Shown here: one piece after another, positions 18,285 to 30,670 of the stretch
Layout of the letters: each line of letters begins with the position of its first letter
How positions within the stretch are numbered: position 1 is the stretch's first letter
Assembly (NCBI RefSeq): GCF_001721645.1
Contig: NZ_CP017141.1
Coordinates: 1,984,001-2,048,000 of the forward strand
Length of the DNA: 64,000 bases
Source: Pedobacter steynii
GTDB lineage: Bacteria > Bacteroidota > Bacteroidia > Sphingobacteriales > Sphingobacteriaceae
Direction: 5' to 3'
Notes under the pieces: generated by a model
Database searches by the model: none
What the model was told of the DNA's origin: nothing
Seen by the model: only the letters and a program-made list of their open reading frames with translations
Position numbers and translations under genes: made by a program

Positions 18285-18683
18285 TTAGGAGTTCAGGTAT
18301 TGTTGAACCTTTCTCTGACGATCCAGGTTGATCATGCTTACGATGTGATGCTTCACTTCGAGCATTTGATAGATTAAATTTAGTTTTTCCGCAAGTGCGG
18401 TATTTCTCTCAGATGGCTGTAAGGGATTAAATTCTGCATACAGGAACTGACTCAGCATTTCGAGCTTTTCTGCCGGGAATGCGGAATCATTAATAAGTAT
18501 TTCAAATTTATTGAAGTCATTGGAAAGTAGGATGTCTTCAGTTACCCCAAAATCTTTTAATAATGATTCGCGGAATACTTCGTCAGCTTCTTCCAGTTTT
18601 CCTTCCAGTTTTAATCCCATAATCCGGGCCAGTACCTGAGCTAATTTCTGAATTTCTGCTGTTATTAGGTCTTTTCTATACAT
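18285..18683 (-). CDS. Conserved hypothetical helical protein, 132 aa
   Basis: All-helical soluble protein beginning MYRKDLITAEIQKLAQVLARI. The opening and the LKLEGKLEEADEVFRESL repeat-like helix pair remind me of DUF6483-like proteins of Firmicutes (recalled resemblance, not tested) and of TPR-like helices. One base from the NUDIX gene and five bases from the TPM gene, so it is embedded in the operon. No motif suggests a function. Confidence 0.8.
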   Translation of the reverse strand: MYRKDLITAEIQKLAQVLARIMGLKLEGKLEEADEVFRESLLKDFGVTEDILLSNDFNKFEILINDSAFPAEKLEMLSQFLYAEFNPLQPSERNTALAEKLNLIYQMLEVKHHIVSMINLDRQRKVQQYLNS

Positions 18684-18688
18684 ATGAT

Positions 18689-19465
18689 TTACCAGCTACC
18701 ACTGCTACCGCCTCCGCCAAAACTACCGCCGCCGAAGCCTCCAAAGCCTCCGCCTCCGCTGCTGCTTCCGCCGCCCCAGCCTCCGCTACCGCCGGAATTT
18801 CTTCCTCCGCCAAGTAACATGCTCCAGAACAATGCGTCTGCTACTCCGCGACCACCGATCACCTGCCCGCCGCCGCCGCTGCCACCTCCTCTTTTAAGAA
18901 TAATGATAACTACAACGACGATAATGATAATAATGAGTATTCCCGAAGCTCCACCTCCTGAGGCCCCCTTTCGGGGTTTGTCATTTTTATATTCTCCTTT
19001 TGTATAACGAATAATGGCATCTGTTCCTGCTTCCAGTCCTGCATAGTAATCGCCGGTTTTGAAATGAGGTTTTATATCATTGTCTATGATTCTTCTTGCA
19101 TATAAATCGGGAAGTACACCTTCAACGCCATATCCAGTTTGAATAGAGATTTTTCTATCTCCTAAAGCAACGAGAATCAATACTCCATTGTTCTTACCTT
19201 TGCTTCCAACACCCCATTTCCTCCCTAGTTCCAACGCATATTCGTTGATATCGTAATCTCCAACGGATTTTAGAATGGCTATTGCAATCTGAGTAGAACT
19301 GGAGTCATCAAAAGCAACTAGTTTTTGTTCTAATTGCTGGACCTGAGTGGTACTTAGTGTTCCGGTATAATCGTTAACGAGCTTATTGGGTTTTTCAGGA
19401 AACTCCTGTGCAAATCCAATCGCAGAGATTAAGATAAAAAGTAAAGCTATGAGGTGTTTTTTCAT
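18689..19465 (-). CDS. Secreted/membrane TPM-domain protein (YgcG-like) with glycine-rich tail
   Basis: 258 aa. Signal peptide (KKHLIALLFILISAIGFAQ, cleaved near residue 20), then a TPM domain (about 25-150: PNKLVNDYTGTL, GKNNGVLILVALGDRKISIQTGYGVEG), a membrane helix of almost pure Ile/Val (about 173-191), and a tail extremely rich in Gly/Ser ending GGGGSSGSW. This architecture is common to TPM 'YgcG' proteins. The tail's GC-rich codons stand out from neighbouring DNA but are a normal feature of the family. Its ATG overlaps the stop of the upstream TPM gene (4 bases). Role unknown; possibly photosystem-II-repair-like phosphatase fold without proven activity. Confidence 0.88.
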   Translation of the reverse strand: MKKHLIALLFILISAIGFAQEFPEKPNKLVNDYTGTLSTTQVQQLEQKLVAFDDSSSTQIAIAILKSVGDYDINEYALELGRKWGVGSKGKNNGVLILVALGDRKISIQTGYGVEGVLPDLYARRIIDNDIKPHFKTGDYYAGLEAGTDAIIRYTKGEYKNDKPRKGASGGGASGILIIIIIVVVVIIILKRGGGSGGGGQVIGGRGVADALFWSMLLGGGRNSGGSGGWGGGSSSGGGGFGGFGGGSFGGGGSSGSW

Positions 19466-19911
19466 GGCTTTACTGGTTTATATTGGTCCATAAAAATGAT
19501 TTCATTTGGTAGCTCATTGATATCTCCACCCTGAAATGGAAAGAATGAGGCCAGTTTTTCACCGGCCAGAACGATGCCTGCTATGATTCCCTGAACTAGA
19601 TTCCCTCCCGAAAAATGAGCTTTCATGGCGACTTTTGTAGTCTCCCAGAAATCGACTGGAACGACTTTATTGATGCCGCTGTCTCCAATGATTGCAAATT
19701 TATGGTCAATATAAGCGAGGTAGATCAATACGCCGTTGTGCTTAGACGTTTTGTCCATTCCTAGTTTTGAGAAATAAGAGGTTGCCTTTTCAAATGCATC
19801 GCCTTCGCAGTGTTTATCTACCGCTATTCTGATTTCGCCAGATGTTGCTTTTTCAGCTTCTGAAATTGCATTGGCAATTAATTCTTGTTCTTGTTCTGTG
19901 AATATTCCCAT
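19462..19911 (-). CDS. TPM-domain protein without signal peptide
   Basis: 149 aa. Begins with FTEQEQELIANAISEAEKATSGEIRIAV and continues HNGVLIYLAYIDHKFAIIGDSGIN, the TPM pattern. One stretch near residues 105-122 is hydrophobic but no clear signal peptide is present. It is coupled to the longer TPM gene by an ATGA overlap, and lies 81 bases after lemA. A lemA-TPM-TPM gene order is widespread, implying the three proteins act together at the membrane. Confidence 0.87.
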   Translation of the reverse strand: MGIFTEQEQELIANAISEAEKATSGEIRIAVDKHCEGDAFEKATSYFSKLGMDKTSKHNGVLIYLAYIDHKFAIIGDSGINKVVPVDFWETTKVAMKAHFSGGNLVQGIIAGIVLAGEKLASFFPFQGGDINELPNEIIFMDQYKPVKP

Positions 19912-19992
19912 GATAGGATTACTTGATAAAGATAAGGGTAATACATATTTTTTATTTAAACACGTATTACCCCTAAATGTTGTGATGGTATT

Positions 19993-20574
19993 CTAGAATT
20001 CTACTTTTGGAGCCTTTTCTGAGCCAGCTTCAGCTTTGAATCCTGCTTTTTGACTGAATCCAAACAAACCTGCCGTAATGTTATTTGGGAAAGATCTTAC
20101 TTTAGTATTGTATACCTGTACAGATTCATTAAAGTCTTTACGCGCTACACCAATTCTGTTTTCTGTTCCTGCAAGTTCTGCAGAAACGTCTCTGAACTGT
20201 TCTGTGGCTTTTAATTCAGGATAGTTTTCTGTGACCATTAATAAACGACCTAAGGCCTGACTTACTTGTCCTTGTGCAGCCTGATATTTTTCTATATTCT
20301 CAGGGGTTAACTTATCAGGATCAATAGTTACCTGTGTTGCTTTAGCACGGGCTTCCGTAACCTGGGTTAGCGTTGACTGTTCAAATTTAGCCGCACCTTT
20401 TACTGTATTTACAAGGTTTGGGATTAGGTCTGCCCGTCTTTGGTATTGGGTTTCTACCTGATTCCATTTCGCTTTCACATCTTCATCCAGTTTCACTAAA
20501 CCATTATACCCGCATCCGCTAATGGCTACAAATAAGACCAGGATGGCAACTATTGCTAATACTGTTTTTTTCAT
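19993..20574 (-). CDS. lemA: LemA family lipoprotein
   Basis: 193 aa. Lipoprotein-type signal: charged KK, hydrophobic segment, lipobox ISGC with Cys at residue 21. The LemA core follows: YNGLVKLDEDVKAKWNQVETQYQRRADLIPNLV and LMVTENYPELKATEQFR, highly conserved, forming long antiparallel helices. In many bacteria LemA has a plain N-terminal membrane helix; here a lipid anchor is predicted. First gene of the lemA-TPM-TPM-unknown-NUDIX minus-strand operon. Biochemical role undefined. Confidence 0.92.
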   Translation of the reverse strand: MKKTVLAIVAILVLFVAISGCGYNGLVKLDEDVKAKWNQVETQYQRRADLIPNLVNTVKGAAKFEQSTLTQVTEARAKATQVTIDPDKLTPENIEKYQAAQGQVSQALGRLLMVTENYPELKATEQFRDVSAELAGTENRIGVARKDFNESVQVYNTKVRSFPNNITAGLFGFSQKAGFKAEAGSEKAPKVEF

Positions 20575-20698
20575 AATTTCTGTTTTTTAGTTGAACTGAA
20601 ACCGGCTTGTGGCTTATTTCAGCTTTTACGTTCTGTTTTTCTAAGTGTTAATTTACACATTAGAACTCAATTTCCGTTCCTTTGTTACGAATACCGAT

Positions 20699-20717
20699 AA
20701 AAACCTGACAGGTTTTT
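20699..20717. repeat. Small palindrome upstream of lemA
   Basis: AAAAACCTG / CAGGTTTTT with a one-base centre, followed 14 bases later by a second AAAAACAGGTTTTT copy of the right-hand part (about 20731-20744). It lies 125 bases before the lemA start. It could be a regulator site or a decayed terminator. Confidence 0.4.
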
Positions 20718-20802
20718 ACAAAACGGCACTAAAAACAGGTTTTTATCTTCATGAGCAGCCCTTTTGTCAGTTGATGAACATATTGATAATCGATTACTGT
20801 CT

Positions 20803-20838
20803 AATAAAAAAGGACCCAGATAAAACCTGGATCCTTTT
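20803..20838 (-). terminator. Rho-independent terminator of the DPBB-like lipoprotein gene
   Basis: On the minus strand AAAGGATCCAG pairs with CTGGGTCCTTT (G-T pairs allowed), followed by TTTTTATTAG. It begins 20 bases after the stop of the minus-strand gene. Confidence 0.75.
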
Positions 20839-20857
20839 AAAAGTGCTTATTTTGTTG

Positions 20858-21418
20858 TTAATTACAATCGAGGCATCTCCATTCTACGATACCGTCACCG
20901 GAGCCAAAGCGCCACATGGTATATTTTTCGATATCAATAAGAAAGTTAAGTCCATTCTGTTGTGCATTGACGGTACAACAGTTGTCTTCACAATCATCAT
21001 CAGAACATCTATCATAGACTTTAGCATCAATCGTCTTGTTCCCCTGTCTTATTCTAAGTGTTTTTAGTTTGTATTTAGCTGCATCTTTAGAGTGAATGGA
21101 AATGATGTTGTTGGCCTTTACCCAGCTTTCTGGTTTAACTCCGGATACAAAGGCGAATTGTCCGGCCCAGAGGCAACCATTATACTCTATACATTCCGGG
21201 CTGCCGGGATCGGGATAGGACTCATAATTGGTCAGATTAGCCTTATTCCATACTTCTGCTGTTGCTGAGGCATTTGATGATTTCTGAAGGCCTGACTCTA
21301 CGATTTCAGGAGCTGAGGGTTCCGAATTTTGTTTACATGATGTTGCCATGAACATCGTAATGACGAGGATGCAAAGCATCTTTGCTTTTACATAGATTTG
21401 GTTTTTGTAATTTTTCAT
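20858..21418 (-). CDS. Cys-rich lipoprotein resembling a double-psi beta-barrel (RlpA/expansin-like) protein
   Basis: 186 aa. Lipoprotein signal ending ATSC at residue 28 (an alternative start at M14 would keep the lipobox). After a Ser-rich linker the domain begins AEVWNKANLTNYESYPDPG. The pattern TLRIRQGNKTIDAKVYDRC ... NFLIDIEKYTMWRFGSGDGIVEW resembles the second half of DPBB domains of barwin, expansins and RlpA (VVDRC ... LDLSPAAF ... G.V.W), including an Asp before the Cys. Besides the lipidated Cys there are eight cysteines, enough for four disulfides, with an unusual DDDCEDNCC loop. DPBB proteins often bind or cut glycans. Stand-alone gene with terminator. Fold assignment is inference. 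Confidence 0.7.
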   Translation of the reverse strand: MKNYKNQIYVKAKMLCILVITMFMATSCKQNSEPSAPEIVESGLQKSSNASATAEVWNKANLTNYESYPDPGSPECIEYNGCLWAGQFAFVSGVKPESWVKANNIISIHSKDAAKYKLKTLRIRQGNKTIDAKVYDRCSDDDCEDNCCTVNAQQNGLNFLIDIEKYTMWRFGSGDGIVEWRCLDCN

Positions 21419-21892
21419 AAATTTTGTTTTGGGATGATTAGTTTTACGTTTATTACTTATTTAGCACTTTTAATAAACATATTTAAATATACCAATAATT
21501 TAGTTTCATGAATTCACGTTGCCTTCTGTTGATTGGGTTAAGTTGTTTTAAATCAAGGTGATGATCAGATTGGTAAGTAGAATGTTTTCAATGAAACCAA
21601 GCCTCGATTTTATCCCTTTCAGTGGGTTGATAAAGTTGGATAATGTGCTGTAAAAATGGTGTTACATAATAAAAATGCAGGATTTTTAAAACCATTTTGT
21701 TTCGGACTAATTGAACTCTCTGTGATTATTCAGTGGCAGGGATTCTTAATTTTTTCTATTTTAGAGGAGTGTTTTGTGGGGTAATTTGGGAGATATTTAT
21801 GCCAATATAATAGAGCATTTTATTTCTTCTGGTTGGGATTCATAGCATGATTTTGATGACCAGCAGGAGCTGATATCCTTCGTAGATTTGTG
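21419..21892. other. Gene-free AT-rich spacer
   Basis: Between divergent genes. I see no supported ORF, RNA gene or strong hairpin here; only the promoter region of the FAD oxidoreductase at its right end. Confidence 0.6.
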
Positions 21893-21900
21893 TACCTTTG
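21893..21900 (+). promoter_or_regulatory. Putative -7 promoter element of the FAD oxidoreductase gene
   Basis: TACCTTTG, an exact match to TAnnTTTG, 32 bases before the ATG at 21933. The -33 box is not clear. Confidence 0.45.
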
Positions 21901-21932
21901 CAGCAGTTCAGGATAAAAACCTGACATATTTT

Positions 21933-23474
21933 ATGCAAAAAGAAATTGAAATTACACTTGCTCCGGAAGATATCGGGCAGGAAGTGTTATTAAAGAAGAG
22001 CCTTTCCTTAGCTTTAAATGTAGATATCTCAAAAATAAAAGGCTTTAAGATTCTTAAAAGATCTATTGATGCCCGTTCCAGAAAAGTAATTTATCGTTTG
22101 CAGGTAAGGGTCTTCATTGAAGAAGAGCCGGTGACCGAGGTTTTTGCTGTAAATTATCCAAATGTCAGTAATAATAAACATGTTATTATAGTTGGTGCAG
22201 GACCAGCAGGACTCTTTGCTGCTTTGCAATGCATTGAAAATGGCTTGAAGCCGATTGTATTGGAGCGTGGTAAAGATGTAAAACAACGAAGGCGTGATCT
22301 GGCAGCAATTAATAAAGAAGGTATTGTCAATACGGAATCTAATTATTGCTATGGTGAAGGGGGCGCAGGAACTTATTCTGATGGTAAACTTTATACCCGT
22401 TCTAATAAGCGAGGTGACATCAATAAGGTATTGCAGATTTTCGTGGAACACGGTGCTACAGATGATATACTGATAGATGCACGGCCGCATATCGGGACCA
22501 ATAAACTTCCGCATATTATTACCGCGATCAGGGAACGTATCCTGAATGCTGGCGGGGAGGTTCGATTTGATCAAAAGGTTACCGATATATTGGTTGAATT
22601 TGGGAAAATAAAAGGAGTCGTAGTGAATGGAGAAGATCAGCTGATTGGTGATTCAGTTATTCTGGCTACCGGACATTCTGCGAGAGATATTTATGAATTG
22701 CTACATCAGAAGAATATTCTGGTAGAGGCTAAGCCATTTGCGCTTGGAGTAAGAATTGAGCATCCGCAGGCAATTATTGATGCCGCCCAATATCATTGTG
22801 ACATCAGAAGTGAATTTTTGCCTCCGGCTTATTATAGTTTAGTGGAGCAGGTTGGAAGCAGGGGGGTGTTTTCTTTTTGTATGTGTCCGGGAGGGATTAT
22901 TGCTCCTTGTGCTACTCATGAAAATGAGATTGTGGTTAATGGCTGGTCTCCTTCCAAAAGAAATAATCCCTTTGCAAATTCCGGGACTGTGGTGCAGATT
23001 ACGCTGGAAGATGTAAAAGGAGAGGATCCGTTAAGGATGATGCATTTTCAGGCAGAGATTGAAAGAACAGCCTTTAATTTGGGTGGAGGTAATTTGGTGG
23101 CCCCCGGGCAAAGAATGGTAGACTTTGTGGAGAATAGAATTTCTGTTGATCTCCCAAAGAATTCTTATTTGCCTGGTACTAAAAGTGTGATGCTTAAGGA
23201 AACACTTCCTGATTTTGTAGCTTCAAGCTTAAGAAATGCCTTGCCGCTTTTTGGGAAGAAGATGAGAGGTTATTATACGAATGAAGCTATCCTTGTTGGT
23301 GTGGAAAGTCGAAGTTCATCGCCGGTTCGTATTCCAAGAGATAAAGAGACTTTTCAGCATCCTCAGATAGCAGGTTTGTTTCCATGCGCAGAGGGAGCGG
23401 GATATGCAGGTGGAATTGTCTCTGCAGCGATTGATGGAGTAAATTGTGCAAATGCAGTTTTAAAATACATTTAA
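21933..23474 (+). CDS. NAD(P)/FAD-dependent oxidoreductase
   Basis: 513 aa from the ATG giving MQKEIEITLAPEDIGQ; codons further upstream overlap the promoter box. Residues 1-75 form a small alpha/beta domain (KSLSLALNVDISKIKGFKILKRSIDARSRKV pattern split over several strands). The FAD-binding Rossmann motif GAGPAG is at residues 88-93 with VLERG after it. The family-typical GGAGTYSDGKLYTR and the C-terminal GAGYAGGIVSAAIDG FAD site are present. This is the widespread 'FAD-dependent protein' family (about 510-540 aa) of unknown substrate, related to HI0933/flavoprotein dehydrogenases. Confidence 0.9.
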   Translation: MQKEIEITLAPEDIGQEVLLKKSLSLALNVDISKIKGFKILKRSIDARSRKVIYRLQVRVFIEEEPVTEVFAVNYPNVSNNKHVIIVGAGPAGLFAALQCIENGLKPIVLERGKDVKQRRRDLAAINKEGIVNTESNYCYGEGGAGTYSDGKLYTRSNKRGDINKVLQIFVEHGATDDILIDARPHIGTNKLPHIITAIRERILNAGGEVRFDQKVTDILVEFGKIKGVVVNGEDQLIGDSVILATGHSARDIYELLHQKNILVEAKPFALGVRIEHPQAIIDAAQYHCDIRSEFLPPAYYSLVEQVGSRGVFSFCMCPGGIIAPCATHENEIVVNGWSPSKRNNPFANSGTVVQITLEDVKGEDPLRMMHFQAEIERTAFNLGGGNLVAPGQRMVDFVENRISVDLPKNSYLPGTKSVMLKETLPDFVASSLRNALPLFGKKMRGYYTNEAILVGVESRSSSPVRIPRDKETFQHPQIAGLFPCAEGAGYAGGIVSAAIDGVNCANAVLKYI

Positions 23475-23511
23475 TAGAAACAGATTTAAAATTTGTTTGT
23501 TTAAAGGTGGT

Positions 23512-23985
23512 ATGATTGATTTTGCTAACGAATTAAGAAAGGCGTATAACACTGATGCCTGGCATGGTAATAACGTTTCAACGGTTATTGCTTCGGTGAA
23601 AGTAGCACAGGCCTTTGCTCGTCCGATTTCTGATGCTCACTCTATAGCAGAATTAGTCTTGCATTTGAGCTCCTGGACGGAGGAGGTGATTTCAAGGTTG
23701 TCGGGGAATTTGCCAAAAGAGCCACGAAATGGGGGTTGGCCGGTTCCGTTTAATGAAACCGAAGAATACTGGAAGGCTATAGTGACTGAATTTAGTCAGG
23801 TAAATGAAGATTTGCTGATTTTAGTAAAACAATTTTCTGAATATCAATGGAGGGCAAAATTGTTTACTGGGCCGATTCCGACAGCATTATTGAGCCATTT
23901 TGAGTTGTTAAATGGTTTAATCCAGCATCATGCCTATCATGCAGGACAAATTGCCTTGCTTTCGAAATTTAAAAATCATGAGTAA
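23512..23985 (+). CDS. DinB-like metal-binding protein
   Basis: 157 aa from ATG 23512 (MIDFANELRKAY); an in-frame TTG lies 15 bases upstream. Four-helix DinB/YfiT-type fold with a likely metal triad: His in ELVLHLSSW and two His in IQHHAYHAGQIALL near the C-terminus. Related proteins are bacillithiol/mycothiol-dependent S-transferases or stress-induced proteins of unknown activity. Its last eight bases overlap the next gene. Confidence 0.87.
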   Translation: MIDFANELRKAYNTDAWHGNNVSTVIASVKVAQAFARPISDAHSIAELVLHLSSWTEEVISRLSGNLPKEPRNGGWPVPFNETEEYWKAIVTEFSQVNEDLLILVKQFSEYQWRAKLFTGPIPTALLSHFELLNGLIQHHAYHAGQIALLSKFKNHE

Positions 23986-24337
23986 TACCTTAATTATCGG
24001 GGCTTCCCCAAATCCAATGCGCTATGCTTATAAGGCTGCGCATATGCTGAGAGCTAAAGGACATCATATTATCAATATAGGAATAAAGAAAGGCGCAGTT
24101 GCAGGTATGGCTATAGAGAAGCCTGGCGTGCCTCATCAGAATGTAGATACGATTACCTTATATGTTGGGGAGGAAATACAGCATTTATATTATGATTATA
24201 TTCTTCAGACAAAGCCAAGAAGAGTAATTTTTAATCCCGGAACAGAAAACCCTGAACTGGAAGAGCTATTAGATAGAAATGGTATAGCCTCTGTGGAGGC
24301 TTGTACTCTCGTTTTATTGTCTACTGGACAATATTAA
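23978..24337 (+). CDS. CoA-binding-domain protein (Rossmann fold)
   Basis: 119 aa from ATG 23978 (MSNTLIIGASPNPMRYAYKAAHML); the longer frame upstream lies inside the DinB-like gene. CoA_binding_2-type features: LIIGASPNPMRYAYKA at the nucleotide loop, HHIINIGI, and the C-terminal RVIFNPGTENPELEELLDRNGIASVEACTLVLL split by strand/helix. Such single-domain proteins are common and of unknown role. It overlaps the DinB-like gene by eight bases, so they are co-translated. Confidence 0.88.
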   Translation: MSNTLIIGASPNPMRYAYKAAHMLRAKGHHIINIGIKKGAVAGMAIEKPGVPHQNVDTITLYVGEEIQHLYYDYILQTKPRRVIFNPGTENPELEELLDRNGIASVEACTLVLLSTGQY

Positions 24338-24386
24338 TCCATGAGATTTTATTAAATGTTAATATGTAAACTTATCCTATAGGAAA

Positions 24387-24527
24387 CCTCCGTAATGAGT
24401 CCGGATCTGGGAGGTAGCTACGAGGTAGTTGCGAGGTAGTTGAAAGGTTAAATGACCATGCAACTACCTCCCAGATTCTTTTCAACTACCTCGCAACTAC
24501 CTTTCAACCCCGGAGTCTGTACGGAGG
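24387..24527. repeat. 141-bp inverted-repeat element with 11-bp-phased GAGGTAGTTG units
   Basis: Outer arms CCTCCGTA...TCCGG (24387-24404) and CCGGA...TACGGAGG (24510-24527) are inverted repeats matching at 15 of 18 positions. Inside, GAGGTAGTTG occurs directly at 24422 and 24433, with a variant GAGGTAGCTA at 24411, at exact 11-base steps. Its complement CAACTACCTC occurs at 24461 and 24483, with CAACTACCTT at 24494. ATCTGGGAGGTAG also appears on both strands (24405 and, inverted, 24465-24477). Several alternative hairpins are possible. It carries no transposase and I see no clear target duplication. It may be a REP/MITE-like element or a processed RNA hairpin. Confidence 0.7.
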
Positions 24528-24939
24528 ATCCCCGAAGAGTATTTAGTATGTTCCCATACTACGATAAGTTTACATTAGAAAGTAAATTACTGATTCGTGT
24601 TTACGTTGCTTTTTTGTTTTACTGGTATGGGTTTACAATGATGGATTTTATTATTGACATTAGTTTAGCTAATATTTCTGATTTTCCTGTTTCAGGGTTA
24701 CATAGGTAATCAATTTCGGGTTTTTGTGGTCCTGGATTGATCTTTTTAAGCATGTGGGAGGTACTATCTGTTATAGTATATATTATATAACAGATGATTT
24801 AGGCCGCTACGAGCGGTATGATTTGCTTTTTTTTAGCTGATCTTGCGCTGGTGTATATTTTACGTTAAGTATAGATGAAGTTTTTTCTTCTGTAAATCAT
24901 GTAGTTAGGGGCGTGATACAATTATAATGGATGAATTGT
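24528..24939. other. Gene-free spacer before the first rRNA operon
   Basis: AT-rich, no supported gene. A 53-codon frame at 24548-24709 has no recognisable features. The palindrome at 24766-24795 and a small CCGCT/AGCGG hairpin at 24804-24816 are the only structures seen. Confidence 0.5.
24766..24795. repeat. AT-rich palindrome upstream of the rRNA promoter
   Basis: ATCTGTTATA and TATAACAGAT, perfect 10-base arms around a 10-base AT centre, about 145 bases before the P1 box. It looks like an operator-type dyad, but no copy is visible at the second operon. Confidence 0.45.
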
Positions 24940-24969
24940 TTTGAGAACGGATAAAATTTCCTACTTTTG
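24940..24969 (+). promoter_or_regulatory. rRNA operon 1 promoter P1
   Basis: TTTG (24940-24943), 18-base spacer, TACTTTTG (24962-24969): Bacteroidota-type -33/-7 promoter. The sequence from this -7 box onward is shared with the second operon. Confidence 0.65.
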
Positions 24970-25106
24970 CATCCCGCTTCGGAGGAAGAGAGACATTGAG
25001 GTTGATAAGAGAGAAGGATTTGAAAGATTGCAGTAGAGATGAGTCAGAGGTTGTTTTGACGGTTTATTAACCAGGAAAGACAAAGTAAAAAAGTTTCAAA
25101 AAAAGC

Positions 25107-25136
25107 TTGACAATAACAAAAAGATTTCTACCTTTG
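25107..25136 (+). promoter_or_regulatory. rRNA operon 1 promoter P2
   Basis: TTG (25107-25109), 19-base spacer, TACCTTTG (25129-25136), an excellent Bacteroidota promoter match. It lies about 335 bases before 16S, giving a long transcribed leader that is conserved in the second operon. Confidence 0.75.
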
Positions 25137-25469
25137 CAGTCCCAACAAAAACGGGGGTTACCAAACGGAGTTTAGTAACAAAAACAAAAAGACTGAAACG
25201 ATTGGAATTTCGAAACTGACACCAGGAACATTAAGACCCGGAAGAAACAGAGAAAAGAAGATTGCCACATAAAAGAAGAACCGCGAGGAGATTCGAAAAG
25301 TTCATTAAAGAGATGTCATTTATAGCGTAGCGAGGTAAGATAGTACCGTTTCAAAGTACATGAAAACCAAAGCTATTTTTTCAAGTCAGAATCTGACAGA
25401 CAATACAAAAAAGAATAAAGACTATTATTAACAAGTTAAGAATGGTCAGCGTTCAAACAACACATTTTA

Positions 25470-26991
<1,522 letters not shown>

Positions 26992-27107
26992 TGGAGTAGT
27001 TCAGACTACTCGCTACGTAAATGATATAAATGACAAAAAAATCTCAAAAAGAAAAACCCATAGGATGAAACATCACTTAGTGTTCTCATACTGCAGTAAA
27101 GACAAAT

Positions 27108-27182
27108 AGTCCCGTAGCTCAGTTTGGTTAGAGCACTACACTGATAATGTAGGGGTCAGCAGTTCAAATCTGCTCGGGACTA
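27108..27182 (+). tRNA. tRNA-Ile (GAT), copy 1
   Basis: Acceptor AGTCCCG / CGGGACT with A73, D-arm GCTC...GAGC, anticodon loop CTGATAA (anticodon GAT), T-arm AGCAG/CTGCT. CCA is not encoded. Usual place in the 16S-23S spacer. Confidence 0.95.
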
Positions 27183-27196
27183 CAGATATATTCTAA

Positions 27197-27273
27197 GGGG
27201 GATTAGCTCAGCTGGCTAGAGCGCCTGCCTTGCACGCAGGAGGTCAACGGTTCGACTCCGTTATTCTCCACCA
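27197..27273 (+). tRNA. tRNA-Ala (TGC), copy 1
   Basis: Acceptor GGGGGAT / ATTCTCC with the G3-U70 pair that identifies alanine tRNAs, anticodon loop CTTGCAC (TGC), T-loop TTCGACT. A genomic CCA (27271-27273) follows A73. Only 14 bases separate it from tRNA-Ile. Confidence 0.95.
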
Positions 27274-27490
27274 TTACCCAGGCTTAATACAAAAGGCCGA
27301 GAAATATGATTACGGATTGTGATCAGGGGAAGTAAAGTTCTTTGACATATTGGAAGAAGTTAAAAAAGAAGAGCAAACAACAATAGAGACGTTGTTAGCT
27401 TGAAGGAAGGAATAAGCAATTATTCAGTCCGTAGAGATAACAACAAATCAAAAAAAGCATTTCCATAGGCGCAAAAGGCTATGGAGAGAA

Positions 27491-30363
<2,873 letters not shown>

Positions 30364-30478
30364 AGAGCAATAAACTGTTGTTTGTTCTTCCTAACTTAAC
30401 TTCTTTCAATAATATGTCACTGTTTGATGGTGAGCTGCACTAGCAGATACACTGATAAAAGATCAGACAATAAAAATA

Positions 30479-30590
30479 TTTAGGTGCCTATATCGGTGGT
30501 GTCTACCTCTTCCCATTCCGAACAGAGAAGTCAAGCCCACCAGAGCCGATGGTACTGCGGTAACACGTGGGAGAGTAGGTCGGTGCCAAA
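30479..30590 (+). rRNA. rrf: 5S ribosomal RNA, operon 1, first copy
   Basis: 112 nt. Helix I TTTAGGTGCC / GGTGCCAAA, conserved CCCATTCCGAACAGAGAAG and GGGAGAGTAGGTC. Followed at once by a terminator hairpin. Confidence 0.95.
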
Positions 30591-30599
30591 TCTTAAAGT

Positions 30600-30629
30600 A
30601 AGCCTGTAGTAATACTACAGGCTTTTCTT
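30600..30629 (+). terminator. Terminator after the first 5S of operon 1
   Basis: AGCCTGTAG / CTACAGGCT hairpin with TAATA loop, then TTTTCTTTT. Readthrough must occur for the second 5S to be expressed unless it has its own promoter. Confidence 0.85.
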
Positions 30630-30670
30630 TTAAACATAAGAAAGAACTCTAATTAAAGAAATTAAAAATA

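Noticed and set aside
18684..19007. Proline-rich plus-strand frame (PPPPKLPPPK type)
   Set aside because: It is the antisense of the Gly-rich tail of the TPM protein and arises from GC-rich Gly codons.
20645..21067. 140-codon plus-strand frame
   Set aside because: Mostly antisense to the supported lipoprotein gene and spans its terminator hairpin.
24411..24503. Short repeats resembling a CRISPR array
   Set aside because: Units are 10-11 bases, in both orientations and with no spacers of constant length; no cas genes. It is an inverted-repeat element.
24452..24709. 85-codon open frame (and its ATG-started 53-codon end at 24548)
   Set aside because: It begins inside the inverted-repeat element and shows no family features, operon context or initiation signal.
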